This document shows, piece after piece, positions 15,111-24,374 of a DNA stretch of 40,482 nucleotides. The first letter of the stretch is position 1, and each line of letters opens with the position of its first letter. The position numbers and the translations under genes are program-made. The notes under the pieces were generated by a model, which ran no database searches, was not told the DNA's origin, and saw nothing but the letters and a program-made list of their open reading frames with translations. The stretch is from Candidatus Aphodousia faecipullorum (lineage in GTDB: Bacteria > Pseudomonadota > Gammaproteobacteria > Burkholderiales > Burkholderiaceae_F), in contig DVNR01000073.1 in assembly GCA_018714205.1 (NCBI GenBank), positions 1-40,482 of the forward strand, written 5' to 3'.

Positions 15111-16433
15111 TTACAGATCCAAGTCTGATTTTGAATACAACAAGCCGACAACCCACCCGATCATCGCTGGCGCGATCCACTCAAGTCCAACGGAATAAAA
15201 CGGCAACGAAGATAGCAACGGAACCGAGAAGCCACAATCTTGCAACGCGCTTCCAATACTCACCAAGGATGTCAGCGCGATCGTCATCGGGTAAATTCTA
15301 GAGAAATTACGGTTAAACCGATGTGTCAAACCCAGAATAACCAGCATAAGAGCCGGCGGATAAATCGCCATCAGCACAGGAATTGAAGCTTTTAGTAAAA
15401 GATCCAAACCGGCGTTGGAAACAATGAAACTGCAAAGAACGCAAAACAAAAGCCACGACCGATAAGAAAGTGCCGGCATGATTTGCGTGAAGTAATTCGC
15501 GCAACAGGACAGCAACCCGACGCAAGTTCCCAAACACGCTAAAAAATAAATGGCTCCCAAAACCAAAATGCCCGAGGAACCGTATTGCACTTCTGTGGCC
15601 GTCGTTAGTGTCTGCGCACCATTGGCGGTAAATAACCCCGCTCCGCCGACTGTTGCGCCAATGTGCGCCAATGCGCAATAAATCACGATGAGCAACGCAC
15701 CGGCAATAAAACCTGCGCGAACGGTTTCCCTCACAATATCGGTGGTTGAACTCACGCCCAACGCACGCAAATTAATGGCAATGATTAAACCAAAGTTTAA
15801 TGCCGCCAACGTGTCCATCGTCTGATATCCCTCTAGGAAACCGCGCAAGAAAGCATGATAATCGTACGGTGGAAAAGTAATACCGTAATCTGCTAAGGGA
15901 TGAATCAGGCAAGTGACAAAAAGTCCAACAATTAAAGTAATGAGTGCCGGCGACGCATATTTCCCCAATTTTTCTGTCAACCGTTCGGGTGTTAAGGCCA
16001 AGCCCGCCGCAAGAGCAAAAAAGAATATCAAATAGATCGCTTGCGCCGTCGCATGTTCGCTGATGGTCATCTCTGAAGCAGTCGCCATTGACAAAAAAGG
16101 CGAAATGGCCATCTCAAATGATGTGCTTGCTGTTCTGGGAATGCCTAAAAACGGCCCAATCACTAAATAGATCAAGACAGTGAACAGCACGGCAAAAACC
16201 GGATGCACACGACCGGCTAAATTCTGCACCCCTCCAAATCGAGCGACAGTAATCACGGCAAAAATCGGAAAGCAGACCGCTGTAATCACAAAACCGGCCA
16301 TTGCCCAAGGCATTGAGGCACCGGCAAGCGACCCTAAATAAGGGGGGAAAATCAGATTGCCCGCCCCGAAAAACATCGAAAATAGCGTCAATCCGATTAA
16401 TAACCGGTTTTTAAACATCACGCTTATTTTCAT
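15111..16433 (-). CDS. brnQ: Branched-chain amino acid:cation symporter, BrnQ family
   Basis: This inner-membrane transporter takes up leucine, isoleucine and valine with Na+ or H+; 440 aa with about 12 hydrophobic segments. Diagnostic motifs are FFGAGNLIFPPYLG at the N-terminus, GPFLGIPRTASTSFEM, and the later CLGTCVGLLSCCANYF. No Shine-Dalgarno is evident at the ATG at 16431-16433; a second ATG five codons in is possible. mntP follows closely. It is divergent from dinB. Confidence 0.93.
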   Translation of the reverse strand: MKISVMFKNRLLIGLTLFSMFFGAGNLIFPPYLGSLAGASMPWAMAGFVITAVCFPIFAVITVARFGGVQNLAGRVHPVFAVLFTVLIYLVIGPFLGIPRTASTSFEMAISPFLSMATASEMTISEHATAQAIYLIFFFALAAGLALTPERLTEKLGKYASPALITLIVGLFVTCLIHPLADYGITFPPYDYHAFLRGFLEGYQTMDTLAALNFGLIIAINLRALGVSSTTDIVRETVRAGFIAGALLIVIYCALAHIGATVGGAGLFTANGAQTLTTATEVQYGSSGILVLGAIYFLACLGTCVGLLSCCANYFTQIMPALSYRSWLLFCVLCSFIVSNAGLDLLLKASIPVLMAIYPPALMLVILGLTHRFNRNFSRIYPMTIALTSLVSIGSALQDCGFSVPLLSSLPFYSVGLEWIAPAMIGWVVGLLYSKSDLDL

Positions 16434-16558
16434 AGAACGATCTGAGATGGTTAACGGAAATTTGACGGAGCGTACTTTATCACAGAATTCTGCAAGGATG
16501 ATTTTACGAATGGCATCTTGTGATGCTAAGGCAAGATTTCGTGCGACAATATATGCGT

Positions 16559-17638
16559 ATGACTACGTATCGGAAAATCATTCACGTCGACATGGACGCG
16601 TTTTACGCCTCGGTAGAGCAACGCGATCATCCCGAACTCAAGGGCAAACCCATCGCCGTCGGCCATGCCGGCAGCCGAGGGGTTGTGGCTACGGCCAGTT
16701 ATGAAGCCAGGCGATTTGGTGTGCACTCTGCGATGCCTTCGGCACAAGCGAAAGAAAAGTGTCCTCAATTAATTTTTGTTCATTCCGATATGGCGCACTA
16801 TCGAGAAGTCTCCTCTCAAGTTCGCGAAATTTTTCATCGATTCACCGACCTGATCGAACCGATTTCCATTGATGAAGCCTACCTGGATGTCACTGATAAT
16901 AAAATCGGCGCTCATTTGGCTGTGGATATCGCCAAAGCCATCAAAAAAGCGATCCGAGAAGAACTTCACTTGACTGCTAGCGCTGGTGTGAGCTACAACA
17001 AATTTTTAGCCAAGGTCGCCAGCGACTATCGCAAACCGGACGGCCTTTGCGTTGTGCATCCTGATCAGGCGTTAGCCTTTATCGACCATTTGCCAATTGA
17101 AGCCTTTTGGGGTGTTGGACCAGCAACTGCGAAAAAAATGCATTCGCTGGGGATTCATTCTGCCCCTGAATTGCGTCGTAAAAGCTTAAGTTTTTTAACA
17201 GAACACTTCGGTAAAGCCGGACTCATTTATTACAACTTTGTTCGAGGCATTGACACACGTCCCGTCACCCCATATCGAGAAAGAAAGTCTGTCGGATGCG
17301 AGGAAACTTTTCGTCATGATATTCGAGGCCATGCAATCGATACAGCCCTTCATGAAGTTGTACTTGAGTTGACCAGGCGAGTCAATCGAAACAATTTTTT
17401 AGGCAAACGTCTGACGCTGAAAGTGCGCTTTCCCGATTTCACCACGTTGACTCGCAGTTTGAGTCAAAATCACTACCTCAATCAAATCGAAATTATCGAG
17501 CCTTTGGCCAAACAACTTCTGCAAAGTGTCAAGCTTCCTAAGGCAGGCATACGACTTTTGGGTCTTTCCGTTTCAAAAACCGAGGCGGAAACGCGTGCGC
17601 AGGCCCTTGAAACTCAATTGCGCCTATTTGACGACTAA
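16559..17638 (+). CDS. dinB: DNA polymerase IV
   Basis: This is a Y-family translesion DNA polymerase of 359 aa. The palm acidic residues appear in HVDMDAFYASVE (D11) and SIDEAYLDVTD (near 103-113). SAGVSYNKFLAKVASD and the helix-hairpin-helix (GVGPATAKKMHSLG) follow, then the little-finger domain. The C-terminus QLRLFDD is a beta-clamp binding motif of the QLxLF type. Start choice is uncertain: ATGs at 16553 and 16559 both fit homology, and neither has a ribosome site. A GTG at 16520 would add a non-conserved tail. I see no LexA box upstream. Confidence 0.94.
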   Translation: MTTYRKIIHVDMDAFYASVEQRDHPELKGKPIAVGHAGSRGVVATASYEARRFGVHSAMPSAQAKEKCPQLIFVHSDMAHYREVSSQVREIFHRFTDLIEPISIDEAYLDVTDNKIGAHLAVDIAKAIKKAIREELHLTASAGVSYNKFLAKVASDYRKPDGLCVVHPDQALAFIDHLPIEAFWGVGPATAKKMHSLGIHSAPELRRKSLSFLTEHFGKAGLIYYNFVRGIDTRPVTPYRERKSVGCEETFRHDIRGHAIDTALHEVVLELTRRVNRNNFLGKRLTLKVRFPDFTTLTRSLSQNHYLNQIEIIEPLAKQLLQSVKLPKAGIRLLGLSVSKTEAETRAQALETQLRLFDD

Positions 17639-17644
17639 AGCTTT

Positions 17645-17672
17645 TTGAGAAACGAAAACCGCTCGGTATAAT
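17645..17672 (+). promoter_or_regulatory. Promoter of the TehA-like gene (TTGAGA-16-TATAAT)
   Basis: TTGAGA (17645-17650) and a consensus TATAAT (17667-17672) are separated by 16 bases. The ATG is at 17708, giving a leader of about 29 bases with no Shine-Dalgarno. Confidence 0.65.
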
Positions 17673-17707
17673 GCCCCATCTTTTATTCCTTTTACAAAAA
17701 ACGCTTT

Positions 17708-18667
17708 ATGATCAAACGGGTACGCGCTCTTCCTACGCCAGTTGCCGGTCTGGCGCTCGGCATTTCTAGTTTAGGTTGGAGTCTTGAAAACGCTCTACCG
17801 CTCAATGGCTGGGGACAATTAGTCGGTGCCGGCATTGCCACTTTTCTTTTATTGCTGTTACTGACTCGCTTTGTATTTCATGCCGATACGCTCTTAGTGG
17901 ACCTTCGCCATCCGGTCTTGGGGTCCATTGTGCCCACTTTCGCTATGGCAACAATGGTCGTGTCAAAAGCAATCGGACGATTCCTACCTACAATGGGAGA
18001 GTATCTCTGGCTGGCAGCCGTCTGCGTTCATTTAGTTTTTTTAGTCGCCTTCATTATTTTCAGAGCTAAAGAACATATCATGCAGAACATGGTCCCCAGT
18101 TGGTTTATTCCGCCGGTGGGCATCATTGTGGCCGATGTCGCTTGTCCCGGTCCACAATGGTTCGGTTTCGCACAAGTCTTGTTGACAATCGGCATCGTCG
18201 CTTATGCCATCATGCTGCCGATCATGATCTACCGCTTTATGTTCTATGCGCAGGTTCCTGACGGTGCCAAACCGACGATCGCCATCTTGGCCGCACCCGC
18301 AAGTCTTTCTTTAGCCGGGCTGCTGACCGTTGTTGAAAATCCCTCTCCACTTTTGTGCGCGGTTCTTTTAGGTATCGCAGTCCTAATGACTGTCGTGATT
18401 TACCTTTCTCTATTTCGATTACTGCGCCTTCCTTTTTCGCCGGGATTTGCCGCATTCACTTTCCCCTTGGCAATCGGGGCAACAGCTCTTTTTAAAATGA
18501 GTGATTTAGTTGCTCAGTACGAAATTGGCCAATTTTATGCTTGGGAATTGCGCATGCTTGCTAATATCGAACTGGTGATCGCCACATGCATCATCACTTA
18601 TGTCGCTGTGCTTTTCATCAAAAACATCAATAAAATTTTGCCAAAGAGCACTCTGCCACAGGCCTAA
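17708..18667 (+). CDS. TDT/SLAC1-family transporter (TehA-like)
   Basis: This is an inner-membrane protein of 319 aa with ten hydrophobic segments, the size and arrangement of the TehA/SLAC1 (tellurite-resistance/dicarboxylate transporter) family. PTPVAGLALGISSLGWS at the N-terminus and VPSWFIPPVGIIVA near residue 140 are family hallmarks. FTFPLAIGATAL near residue 255 corresponds to the FTFP pore-lining segment. Members conduct small anions or transport dicarboxylates and sulfite. The substrate is unknown here, and tellurite resistance should not be assumed. The gene has its own promoter and is closed by a strong terminator just before the PAP2 gene. Confidence 0.87.
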   Translation: MIKRVRALPTPVAGLALGISSLGWSLENALPLNGWGQLVGAGIATFLLLLLLTRFVFHADTLLVDLRHPVLGSIVPTFAMATMVVSKAIGRFLPTMGEYLWLAAVCVHLVFLVAFIIFRAKEHIMQNMVPSWFIPPVGIIVADVACPGPQWFGFAQVLLTIGIVAYAIMLPIMIYRFMFYAQVPDGAKPTIAILAAPASLSLAGLLTVVENPSPLLCAVLLGIAVLMTVVIYLSLFRLLRLPFSPGFAAFTFPLAIGATALFKMSDLVAQYEIGQFYAWELRMLANIELVIATCIITYVAVLFIKNINKILPKSTLPQA

Positions 18668-18680
18668 AATTAATGAACAC

Positions 18681-18714
18681 ACGGCTGAGCGACTTTTGGC
18701 TCAGCCGTTTTTTT
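18681..18714 (+). terminator. Intrinsic terminator after the TehA-like gene
   Basis: ACGGCTGAGC (18681-18690) pairs perfectly with GCTCAGCCGT (18699-18708) around an 8-base loop, followed by T7. It overlaps a possible upstream TTG start of the next gene, so the next gene is better started at 18725. Confidence 0.92.
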
Positions 18715-18724
18715 GCTGACTATT

Positions 18725-19246
18725 ATGGAATTCGCCATTTTGCATTTTTTGCAATCCATTCGCTCCGAAACAATGGATTGGGCTGTGCTGTTCGTTAGCC
18801 GCCTAGGCGATTTCGGTCTAGTCTGGATTGCTGCTTCAGCAATCCTTTTGCTCATCCGCCGGTGGCGAATGACTGGGCTTAGTGTGTCAGCGGCGCTCAT
18901 TCTGGATTTCGTTTTTGTTAACCTGATTCTCAAGCCACTATTCGGTCGTGAAAGACCTTGCGATATTTACCCGACAGAAGACATGTTGATCGCCTGTCTT
19001 TCTGACCATTCATTTCCTTCTGGACACACAGCAGCGGCATTTGCTTTTGCGACGGCACTGACTCTGAGGCATCAAAAGGCGGGAGTCATCGCCTTTGTGC
19101 TGGCCGTTTTGATGGGATTATCCAGACTTTATCTGTTTGTGCATTTTCCCAGCGATGTGCTGGCGGGGGCATTGTTCGGAATTCTCTTCGGTTGCTTAGG
19201 TCACTCACTCACGCTTCGGTTAGTTGACAAAAAAAGACCTGACTAG
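18725..19246 (+). CDS. PAP2-family membrane phosphatase
   Basis: This is an integral-membrane lipid phosphatase of 173 aa with about five hydrophobic helices. The three PAP2 motifs are intact: KPLFGRERP (K-x6-RP), PSGH with the catalytic His, and SRLYLFVHFPSD (SR-x5-H-x3-D). Relatives such as BcrC and PgpB dephosphorylate undecaprenyl pyrophosphate or phosphatidylglycerol phosphate, so a cell-wall carrier recycling role is plausible. The ATG at 18725 lies only 10 bases after the preceding T-tract and lacks a ribosome site. It must be expressed by read-through or from a promoter within the upstream gene. The 3' end is embedded in the next terminator hairpin. Confidence 0.9.
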   Translation: MEFAILHFLQSIRSETMDWAVLFVSRLGDFGLVWIAASAILLLIRRWRMTGLSVSAALILDFVFVNLILKPLFGRERPCDIYPTEDMLIACLSDHSFPSGHTAAAFAFATALTLRHQKAGVIAFVLAVLMGLSRLYLFVHFPSDVLAGALFGILFGCLGHSLTLRLVDKKRPD

Positions 19247-19272
19247 AGTTTAAGAAACTCACGTCAGGTCTT
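19234..19272. terminator. Bidirectional terminator between PAP2 gene and dnaJ
   Basis: AAGACCTGAC (19234-19243) pairs with GTCAGGTCTT (19263-19272). Inside, GAGTTT (19246-19251) pairs with AAACTC (19255-19260), giving one long hairpin. A-runs on the left give a T-tail on the minus strand for dnaJ. The stem uses the last codons of the PAP2 gene. Confidence 0.85.
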
Positions 19273-19288
19273 ATTCCGTGTTCGAAGG

Positions 19289-20443
19289 TTAACTGAAAAG
19301 TCCCTTCATTTTATCCATGAAGCTTTGATGTTTCGGTGAGTGTTTCTCACTGTGCTCGTTGATATTCTCATCAAATTCGCGTAGCAACTTCTTTTGTTTT
19401 TCCGTCAAATTAACCGGTGTTTCCACAAAAACGTGGATATACAAGTCCCCCATATAACCGGAACGCAAACTCTTCACCCCTTTGCCACGCAAGCGCAAAA
19501 TCTTCCCGCTTTGCGTTCCTTCCGGAATGGTAATCCGCGTTTCACCATCCAGAACCGGCACATCCACATCACCGCCCAGGGCCGCTGTCACAAACGAAAT
19601 TGGCAACTCAACATGTAAATCGTCGCCGTCCCGCTGGAAAATATCATGCGGCTTAATGGAGATTTCAACATACAAATCACCGGCGGGCCCCCCGTTTGTC
19701 CCAGGCTGGCCCTTACCCTGCAGGCGAATACGCTGACCGTTATTGATGCCGGCTGGAATCTTCACTTCCAAAGTCTTCATGACTTTCTTAAAACCGGTGC
19801 CGTCGCAGTTTGGGCAAGGATCTTCAACGATCACGCCATTGCCATGGCAATATGGACAGGTTTGTTGGACGGAGAAAAAGCCTTGTTTGGCATAAACCGT
19901 GCCTGTTCCGTTGCAATGCGGGCATTTCTTGGGCTTGGACTTCGAGCGGCTGCCCGTTCCGTCACACACATCACACTTTTCCCACCCAGGCACGCGAATT
20001 TCAGTTGTATAGCCTTTTGCGGCCTGCTCCAACGTGATTTCCAAATCGTAGCGAAGGTCAACCCCCTTCGTTGCGCGTGGTCCGCTTTGGCGACGGGCGC
20101 CGGCTTGACCGAAGAACTCACTGAAAATGTCGCCGAGGTCGCCCATGTTGGCAAAACCTCCGGCAAATCCCTCTGGACCAAAACCACCGAATCCACCCGG
20201 GCCTCCGGTGGCTCCCTGGTTGACACCTGCCTTGCCAAAGCGATCGTATGCAGCGCGCTTTTGCTCATCACCGAGCACTTCGTAGGCTTCTCCAACTTCT
20301 TTAAATTTAGCCTCAGCTTCTTTATCACCGCCGTTGCGGTCTGGGTGATACTTCATGGCTAAACGTCGATAGGCCTTTTTAATGTCAGCCGCGCTCGCGT
20401 TGCGGTCCACACCCAATACTTCGTAATAATCACGATCGCTCAT
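19289..20443 (-). CDS. dnaJ: Chaperone protein DnaJ
   Basis: This Hsp40 co-chaperone stimulates DnaK ATPase and delivers unfolded substrates. It is 384 aa. Residues 1-70 are the J domain with the HPD tripeptide ([10 protein letters not shown]). A Gly/Phe-rich segment runs to about residue 130. Four CxxCxGxG zinc-binding repeats follow ([32 protein letters not shown]), then the two beta-sandwich substrate domains. AAGGA lies about eleven bases before the ATG. It is the last gene of the heat-shock block, separated from dnaK by 146 bases containing a stable hairpin. Confidence 0.98.
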   Translation of the reverse strand: MSDRDYYEVLGVDRNASAADIKKAYRRLAMKYHPDRNGGDKEAEAKFKEVGEAYEVLGDEQKRAAYDRFGKAGVNQGATGGPGGFGGFGPEGFAGGFANMGDLGDIFSEFFGQAGARRQSGPRATKGVDLRYDLEITLEQAAKGYTTEIRVPGWEKCDVCDGTGSRSKSKPKKCPHCNGTGTVYAKQGFFSVQQTCPYCHGNGVIVEDPCPNCDGTGFKKVMKTLEVKIPAGINNGQRIRLQGKGQPGTNGGPAGDLYVEISIKPHDIFQRDGDDLHVELPISFVTAALGGDVDVPVLDGETRITIPEGTQSGKILRLRGKGVKSLRSGYMGDLYIHVFVETPVNLTEKQKKLLREFDENINEHSEKHSPKHQSFMDKMKGLFS

Positions 20444-20544
20444 CTTTGACTTAATCCTTTACTAAAAACAAAGGCTCAAGATCTCGGCAACAACGCTTTA
20501 AACTTGAACCTTCGTTTTTCAGACTCTGAAAAACCGACTGCAAA

Positions 20545-20574
20545 GGCGTCCGTGCCTTTAACGCACCGGACGCC
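20545..20574 (-). other. Stem-loop in the dnaK-dnaJ gap
   Basis: GGCGTCCGTGC (20545-20555) pairs with GCACCGGACGCC (20563-20574) with one bulged base and a 7-base loop. The minus-strand tail is only TTTGC, so it is a poor terminator. It may instead set the dnaK:dnaJ ratio by partial termination or RNA processing and stabilisation. Confidence 0.6.
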
Positions 20575-20589
20575 CTCTGTTATTGCCGA

Positions 20590-22500
20590 TTATTTTTCTT
20601 TGGCATCCACATCAACCACATCATCATCGGCCTTCTGAGCCTTATCTTGTTGCGGTTGAGCTTGCTGAGCCTGTTGAGCTTGGGCATTTAACTTTTCACC
20701 GATCTTTTGAGCAGCGGCCATCAAGCGTTCAACAGCGGCATCAATTGCAGCCTTGTCTTCACCCTTAACAGCTTCTTCAACTTGCTTGATTCCGTCTTCG
20801 CAAGCCATGCGATCAGCTGCTTCCACCTTATCGCCCAAATCCTTCAAGGTCTTTTGAACTTGGTGAATCGAAGCATCGGCCACATTACGGGCTTGAGCCA
20901 ATTCGAAGCGCTTGTGGTCTTCAGCCTTATTCGCTTCAGCATCATCGACCATGCGTTGGATTTCTTCTTCGCTCAAACCGGAGCTAGCCTTGATGGTAAT
21001 CGTGTTTTCCTTGCCCGTGGCTTTATCCTTGGCCGAAACATGCAAAATACCGTTCGCGTCAATATCGAAAGTCACTTCAATCTGCGGCAATCCACGCGGA
21101 GCCGGAGCAATGCCTTCAAGGTTAAATTCACCCAAAAGCTTGTTGCTTGCAGCCATTTCACGTTCACCTTGATAGACCTTAATCGTCACAGCGGGCTGAT
21201 TGTCTTCCGCGGTCGAGAACACTTGGGCGTGCTTGGTCGGAATGGTCGTGTTGCGCTTAATCATCGGCGTCATCACACCACCCAACGTTTCAATACCGAG
21301 AGTCAACGGCGTCACATCCAACAAAAGCACGTCGTGACGTTCACCAGTCAACACTGAACCTTGAATAGCGGCACCGATAGCCACGGCTTCATCCGGGTTC
21401 ACGTCCTTGCGCGGTTCCTGACCGAAGAATTCACGAACGGTTTCCTGAACCTTCGGCATACGTGATTGACCGCCCACCAAAATCACGTCCGTGATTTCGC
21501 TCTTGGAGATCTTGGCGTCAGCCAAAGCCTTGCGGCATGGTTCAATCGTGCGGTTGATCAAGTCTTCCACCATGCTTTCGAACTTAGCGCGCGTCAAATT
21601 GACATTCAAATGCTTCGGTCCAGTTGCATCGGCCGTGATGTACGGCAAGTTAATTTCCGTTTCCTGACGGCTGGACAACTCAATCTTGGCCTTTTCAGCA
21701 GCATCCTTCAAGCGCTGCAAAGCGATGATGTCTTTGCTAAGGTCAACACCCGTGTCTTTCTTAAATTCGGAGATGAGATAATCAACGATACGTTGGTCAA
21801 AGTCTTCGCCACCCAAGAAGGTATCACCGTTTGTTGAAAGCACTTCAAATTGCTTATCACCATCGATATCGGCCAAATCAATGATGGAAATATCGAACGT
21901 GCCGCCGCCCAAGTCGTACACAGCGATTTTCTTGTCGCCCTTGCCTGCCTTGTCCAAACCAAAAGCCAAAGCGGCAGCGGTCGGTTCATTGATAATGCGC
22001 TTCACATCTAAACCGGCAATGCGACCGGCGTCCTTTGTGGCTTGGCGTTGGCTGTCGTTAAAGTAAGCCGGCACCGTGATAACAGCTTCCGTAACCGTCT
22101 CACCAAGGTAATCCTCGGCGGTCTGCTTCATCTTACGAAGCACTTCAGCAGAAACTTGTTGCGGCGCGAGTTTCTTGCCTTCTTGAACACTCACCCATGC
22201 ATCACCGTTTTCGGCACGCACGATGCTAAACGGCATCAAACCGATATCGCGTTGCACTTCGGCATCGTCAAAACGACGACCGATCAAACGCTTCACAGCA
22301 AACAACGTGTTCTTCGGATTGGTCACAGCCTGACGCTTTGCCGTTGCGCCGACGAGCACTTCGCCATTGTCCATATAGGCAACGATGGACGGCGTTGTGC
22401 GAGCGCCTTCACTGTTTTCAATCACGTGAATCTTGTCACCTTCCATGACTGCCACGGCCGAATTGGTCGTACCTAAGTCAATACCGATAATTTTTGCCAT
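20590..22500 (-). CDS. dnaK: Chaperone protein DnaK (Hsp70)
   Basis: This is an ATP-dependent Hsp70 chaperone of 636 aa. The nucleotide-binding domain shows GIDLGTTNS (phosphate 1), [13 protein letters not shown] (phosphate 2) and [10 protein letters not shown]. The linker [16 protein letters not shown] leads to the substrate-binding domain. An Ala/Gln-rich lid tail ends in [19 protein letters not shown] lies about ten bases before the ATG. It has its own sigma-32 promoter, in addition to read-through from grpE, and a leader hairpin (GCGGGG 22533-22538 with CCCCGC 22556-22561). Confidence 0.98.
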   Translation of the reverse strand: MAKIIGIDLGTTNSAVAVMEGDKIHVIENSEGARTTPSIVAYMDNGEVLVGATAKRQAVTNPKNTLFAVKRLIGRRFDDAEVQRDIGLMPFSIVRAENGDAWVSVQEGKKLAPQQVSAEVLRKMKQTAEDYLGETVTEAVITVPAYFNDSQRQATKDAGRIAGLDVKRIINEPTAAALAFGLDKAGKGDKKIAVYDLGGGTFDISIIDLADIDGDKQFEVLSTNGDTFLGGEDFDQRIVDYLISEFKKDTGVDLSKDIIALQRLKDAAEKAKIELSSRQETEINLPYITADATGPKHLNVNLTRAKFESMVEDLINRTIEPCRKALADAKISKSEITDVILVGGQSRMPKVQETVREFFGQEPRKDVNPDEAVAIGAAIQGSVLTGERHDVLLLDVTPLTLGIETLGGVMTPMIKRNTTIPTKHAQVFSTAEDNQPAVTIKVYQGEREMAASNKLLGEFNLEGIAPAPRGLPQIEVTFDIDANGILHVSAKDKATGKENTITIKASSGLSEEEIQRMVDDAEANKAEDHKRFELAQARNVADASIHQVQKTLKDLGDKVEAADRMACEDGIKQVEEAVKGEDKAAIDAAVERLMAAAQKIGEKLNAQAQQAQQAQPQQDKAQKADDDVVDVDAKEK

Positions 22501-22574
22501 TTTTACAGATCCTTTAAAAAATTCTTTACATCGCGGGGCTTTTACTATTCACCTTCCCCGCTCGTCTAAAACCC

Positions 22575-22602
22575 ATATGGGGGTCATCGCGAAAGTTTCA
22601 AG
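22575..22602 (-). promoter_or_regulatory. Sigma-32 heat-shock promoter of dnaK
   Basis: On the minus strand CTTGAAA (22596-22602) and CCCCATAT (22575-22582) are 13 bases apart, matching the RpoH consensus CTTGAAA-N11-16-CCCCATNT at every defined position. Confidence 0.93.
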
Positions 22603-22646
22603 GGGCAAGAGATATTTTTTTTCGTCCCCGATTTTTCGCTGTCGAT

Positions 22647-23279
22647 TTACTGAATGACACTAACCATGGCGGCACGCAAAACGCGACCGTTAATTAACCA
22701 TCCGCGTTGGAAAACTTGCGCCACTTGGCCTGAGACCTGATCGGCTTGCGCCGGCACCATCGCGATAGCCTGATGAACGGCCGGATCAAATTTCTCACCA
22801 ACCGGATTGATCTCAGTCATACCGCTTTGTTGCATAGCCTGAACCATTTGACGATAAGTCGCCTCAATGCCTTCAATCATTGGGTTGCGTTCCTCTCCGG
22901 CCAACTCCAAGGCTTTTTCCAAACTATCCAAAACCGGCAACATATTCTTCGCGAACTTTTCAACACCGAATTTGTGGGCTTTTTCAACAGCCTCTTCCGC
23001 ACGACGGCGTGAATTTTCCATTTCCGCCAAGGCCCGCATATATAGATCCTGCAACTTGGCGTTTTCTGCTTTGGCTGCTTCCAAAAGTTCTTCCACACTG
23101 GGTTCTACAGCAGCCTCTTGAGTAGTTTGAGGCTCGGCCGCTGCAGTAGCCTGCTCTGACGAGGCCTCCGATTGCGCAGCTTCTTGATTTTCACAGTTCG
23201 ACTGAGCTTGCTCCTGAACTTGATCGTCAGAAGCATTCTGCTTCATATCGTTTTGAACATTCGAATTTGTCTCTTGCAT
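22647..23279 (-). CDS. grpE: Nucleotide exchange factor GrpE
   Basis: GrpE releases ADP from DnaK and acts as a thermosensor of the DnaK cycle. The protein is 210 aa. The first 70 residues are a Gln/Glu/Ala-rich disordered tail. A long helix, about residues 70-120, carries MRALAEMENSRRRAEEAVEKAHKFGVEKFA. The C-terminal beta domain includes NPVGEKFDPAVHQAIAMVP and GWLINGRVLRAAMVSV. GAGGC lies six bases before the ATG. A sigma-32 promoter sits 40-70 bases upstream. dnaK follows after 146 bases, with its own promoter. Confidence 0.97.
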   Translation of the reverse strand: MQETNSNVQNDMKQNASDDQVQEQAQSNCENQEAAQSEASSEQATAAAEPQTTQEAAVEPSVEELLEAAKAENAKLQDLYMRALAEMENSRRRAEEAVEKAHKFGVEKFAKNMLPVLDSLEKALELAGEERNPMIEGIEATYRQMVQAMQQSGMTEINPVGEKFDPAVHQAIAMVPAQADQVSGQVAQVFQRGWLINGRVLRAAMVSVIQ

Positions 23280-23320
23280 GGATTAGCCTCACAGCAAACA
23301 TAAAATTGTTGATATTGGCT

Positions 23321-23348
23321 ATATGGGGGCAAAGAGATAAATTTCAAG
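23321..23348 (-). promoter_or_regulatory. Sigma-32 heat-shock promoter of grpE
   Basis: On the minus strand CTTGAAA (23342-23348) and CCCCATAT (23321-23328) are 13 bases apart, identical in boxes and spacing to the dnaK promoter. It lies just after the hemH stop codon. Confidence 0.93.
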
Positions 23349-23366
23349 ACCGAATAGACAAGATCG

Positions 23367-24329
23367 TTAAGTCAGCAACCTTCGTCTGATTAATTGCTCA
23401 TAGAAATCAACGGCGTGATCATCATCGTTTAAGCACGGCAAACAGCGGAAGGTCTGTCCTCCAGCGGACAAAAAGAGCTCCTTTAATTCCAAACCGATTT
23501 CTTCCAAAGTCTCCAAACAATCCACACTAAATGACAAACACACTACGTCAATTGATCGAACATTCTTTTTTAACAGCTCGAGCACGTGCTCGCTCAGATA
23601 AGGTTGCAGCCAACGGTCTCCTCCAAACCGTGATTGATAGGCGATTGAATACTGCCCTTCTTTCAACCCCAAAGCGATCGACAAACGCTGAGCCGTTTCC
23701 AAACACTGCTTTTCATAAGGACTACCACGACGGATGCTTTTAACCGGTATGCCATGGAAACTCATCACCAAATGCGTATCGGGATGGCTTCGATGAATGC
23801 GGACCAGCTGGGCCAACGCTTGAATAAACCCGCTTTGATTGTAAAAGGGCTCAATGACTTTATAACGAAAAGGTTTTTTCGTGCGCTTTTCCCAATCACG
23901 CACTGCATCCATTACCGATTCAACTGTTTGCGTGGCATATTGGGCAAACATTGGGAAAATAATAAAATCTTCCACTCCCTTTTCTTGCCACTTTTCAATG
24001 ACTTTATCAACTAAGGGGTAGCCCACCCGCATGGCATAGTCAACCCGAACCGACTCATCAAACCGAGCGTTGAGTTTATGCGATAATCGATCGGTGTGGA
24101 CAATCAAAGGGGACCCCTCCGGCATCCAGATCTTCTGATAGCGCTGCGCACTTTGAGCTGGACGTTTTCTCAAAATAATGCCGTTAAGAATCGGTAACCA
24201 AAACCAGCGCGGTAACTCAATGATTCGAGGATCCGATAGAAAATCCCTCAAGTAAGGCTTTAACGCTGCCGCCGTCGGCGCTGACGGCGAGCCGGTATTG
24301 ACGAGAATTACAACCGTTTTGTTTTGCAT
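23367..24329 (-). CDS. hemH: Ferrochelatase
   Basis: This enzyme inserts Fe2+ into protoporphyrin IX in the last step of classical heme synthesis. It is 320 aa. VNTGSPSAP and LRDFLSDPRIIELPR open the protein. SFHGIP near residue 190 holds the conserved His, YQSRFGGDRWLQPY follows, and SVDCLETLEEIGLE holds the conserved Glu near 268. The position upstream of grpE-dnaK-dnaJ is the usual one in Burkholderiales. grpE has its own heat-shock promoter, so hemH need not be induced by heat. The ATG is at 24327-24329, with CGGA ten bases upstream. Confidence 0.96.
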   Translation of the reverse strand: MQNKTVVILVNTGSPSAPTAAALKPYLRDFLSDPRIIELPRWFWLPILNGIILRKRPAQSAQRYQKIWMPEGSPLIVHTDRLSHKLNARFDESVRVDYAMRVGYPLVDKVIEKWQEKGVEDFIIFPMFAQYATQTVESVMDAVRDWEKRTKKPFRYKVIEPFYNQSGFIQALAQLVRIHRSHPDTHLVMSFHGIPVKSIRRGSPYEKQCLETAQRLSIALGLKEGQYSIAYQSRFGGDRWLQPYLSEHVLELLKKNVRSIDVVCLSFSVDCLETLEEIGLELKELFLSAGGQTFRCLPCLNDDDHAVDFYEQLIRRRLLT

Positions 24330-24374
24330 TATGTTTTATTCCGAGAGATCTTCTATTGCAGATTGGCAAGGAAA

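Noticed and set aside
16434-16558. SOS (LexA) box upstream of dinB.
   Set aside because: No CTGT-N8-ACAG-type palindrome was found in the brnQ/dinB gap.
19646-20362. Long open frame on the plus strand across dnaJ.
   Set aside because: It lies antisense to a full-length, well-conserved dnaJ and has no domain, ribosome site or codon pattern of its own.
20707-21357. Long open frame on the plus strand across dnaK.
   Set aside because: Antisense shadow of dnaK; the translation shows no recognisable family and no start signal.
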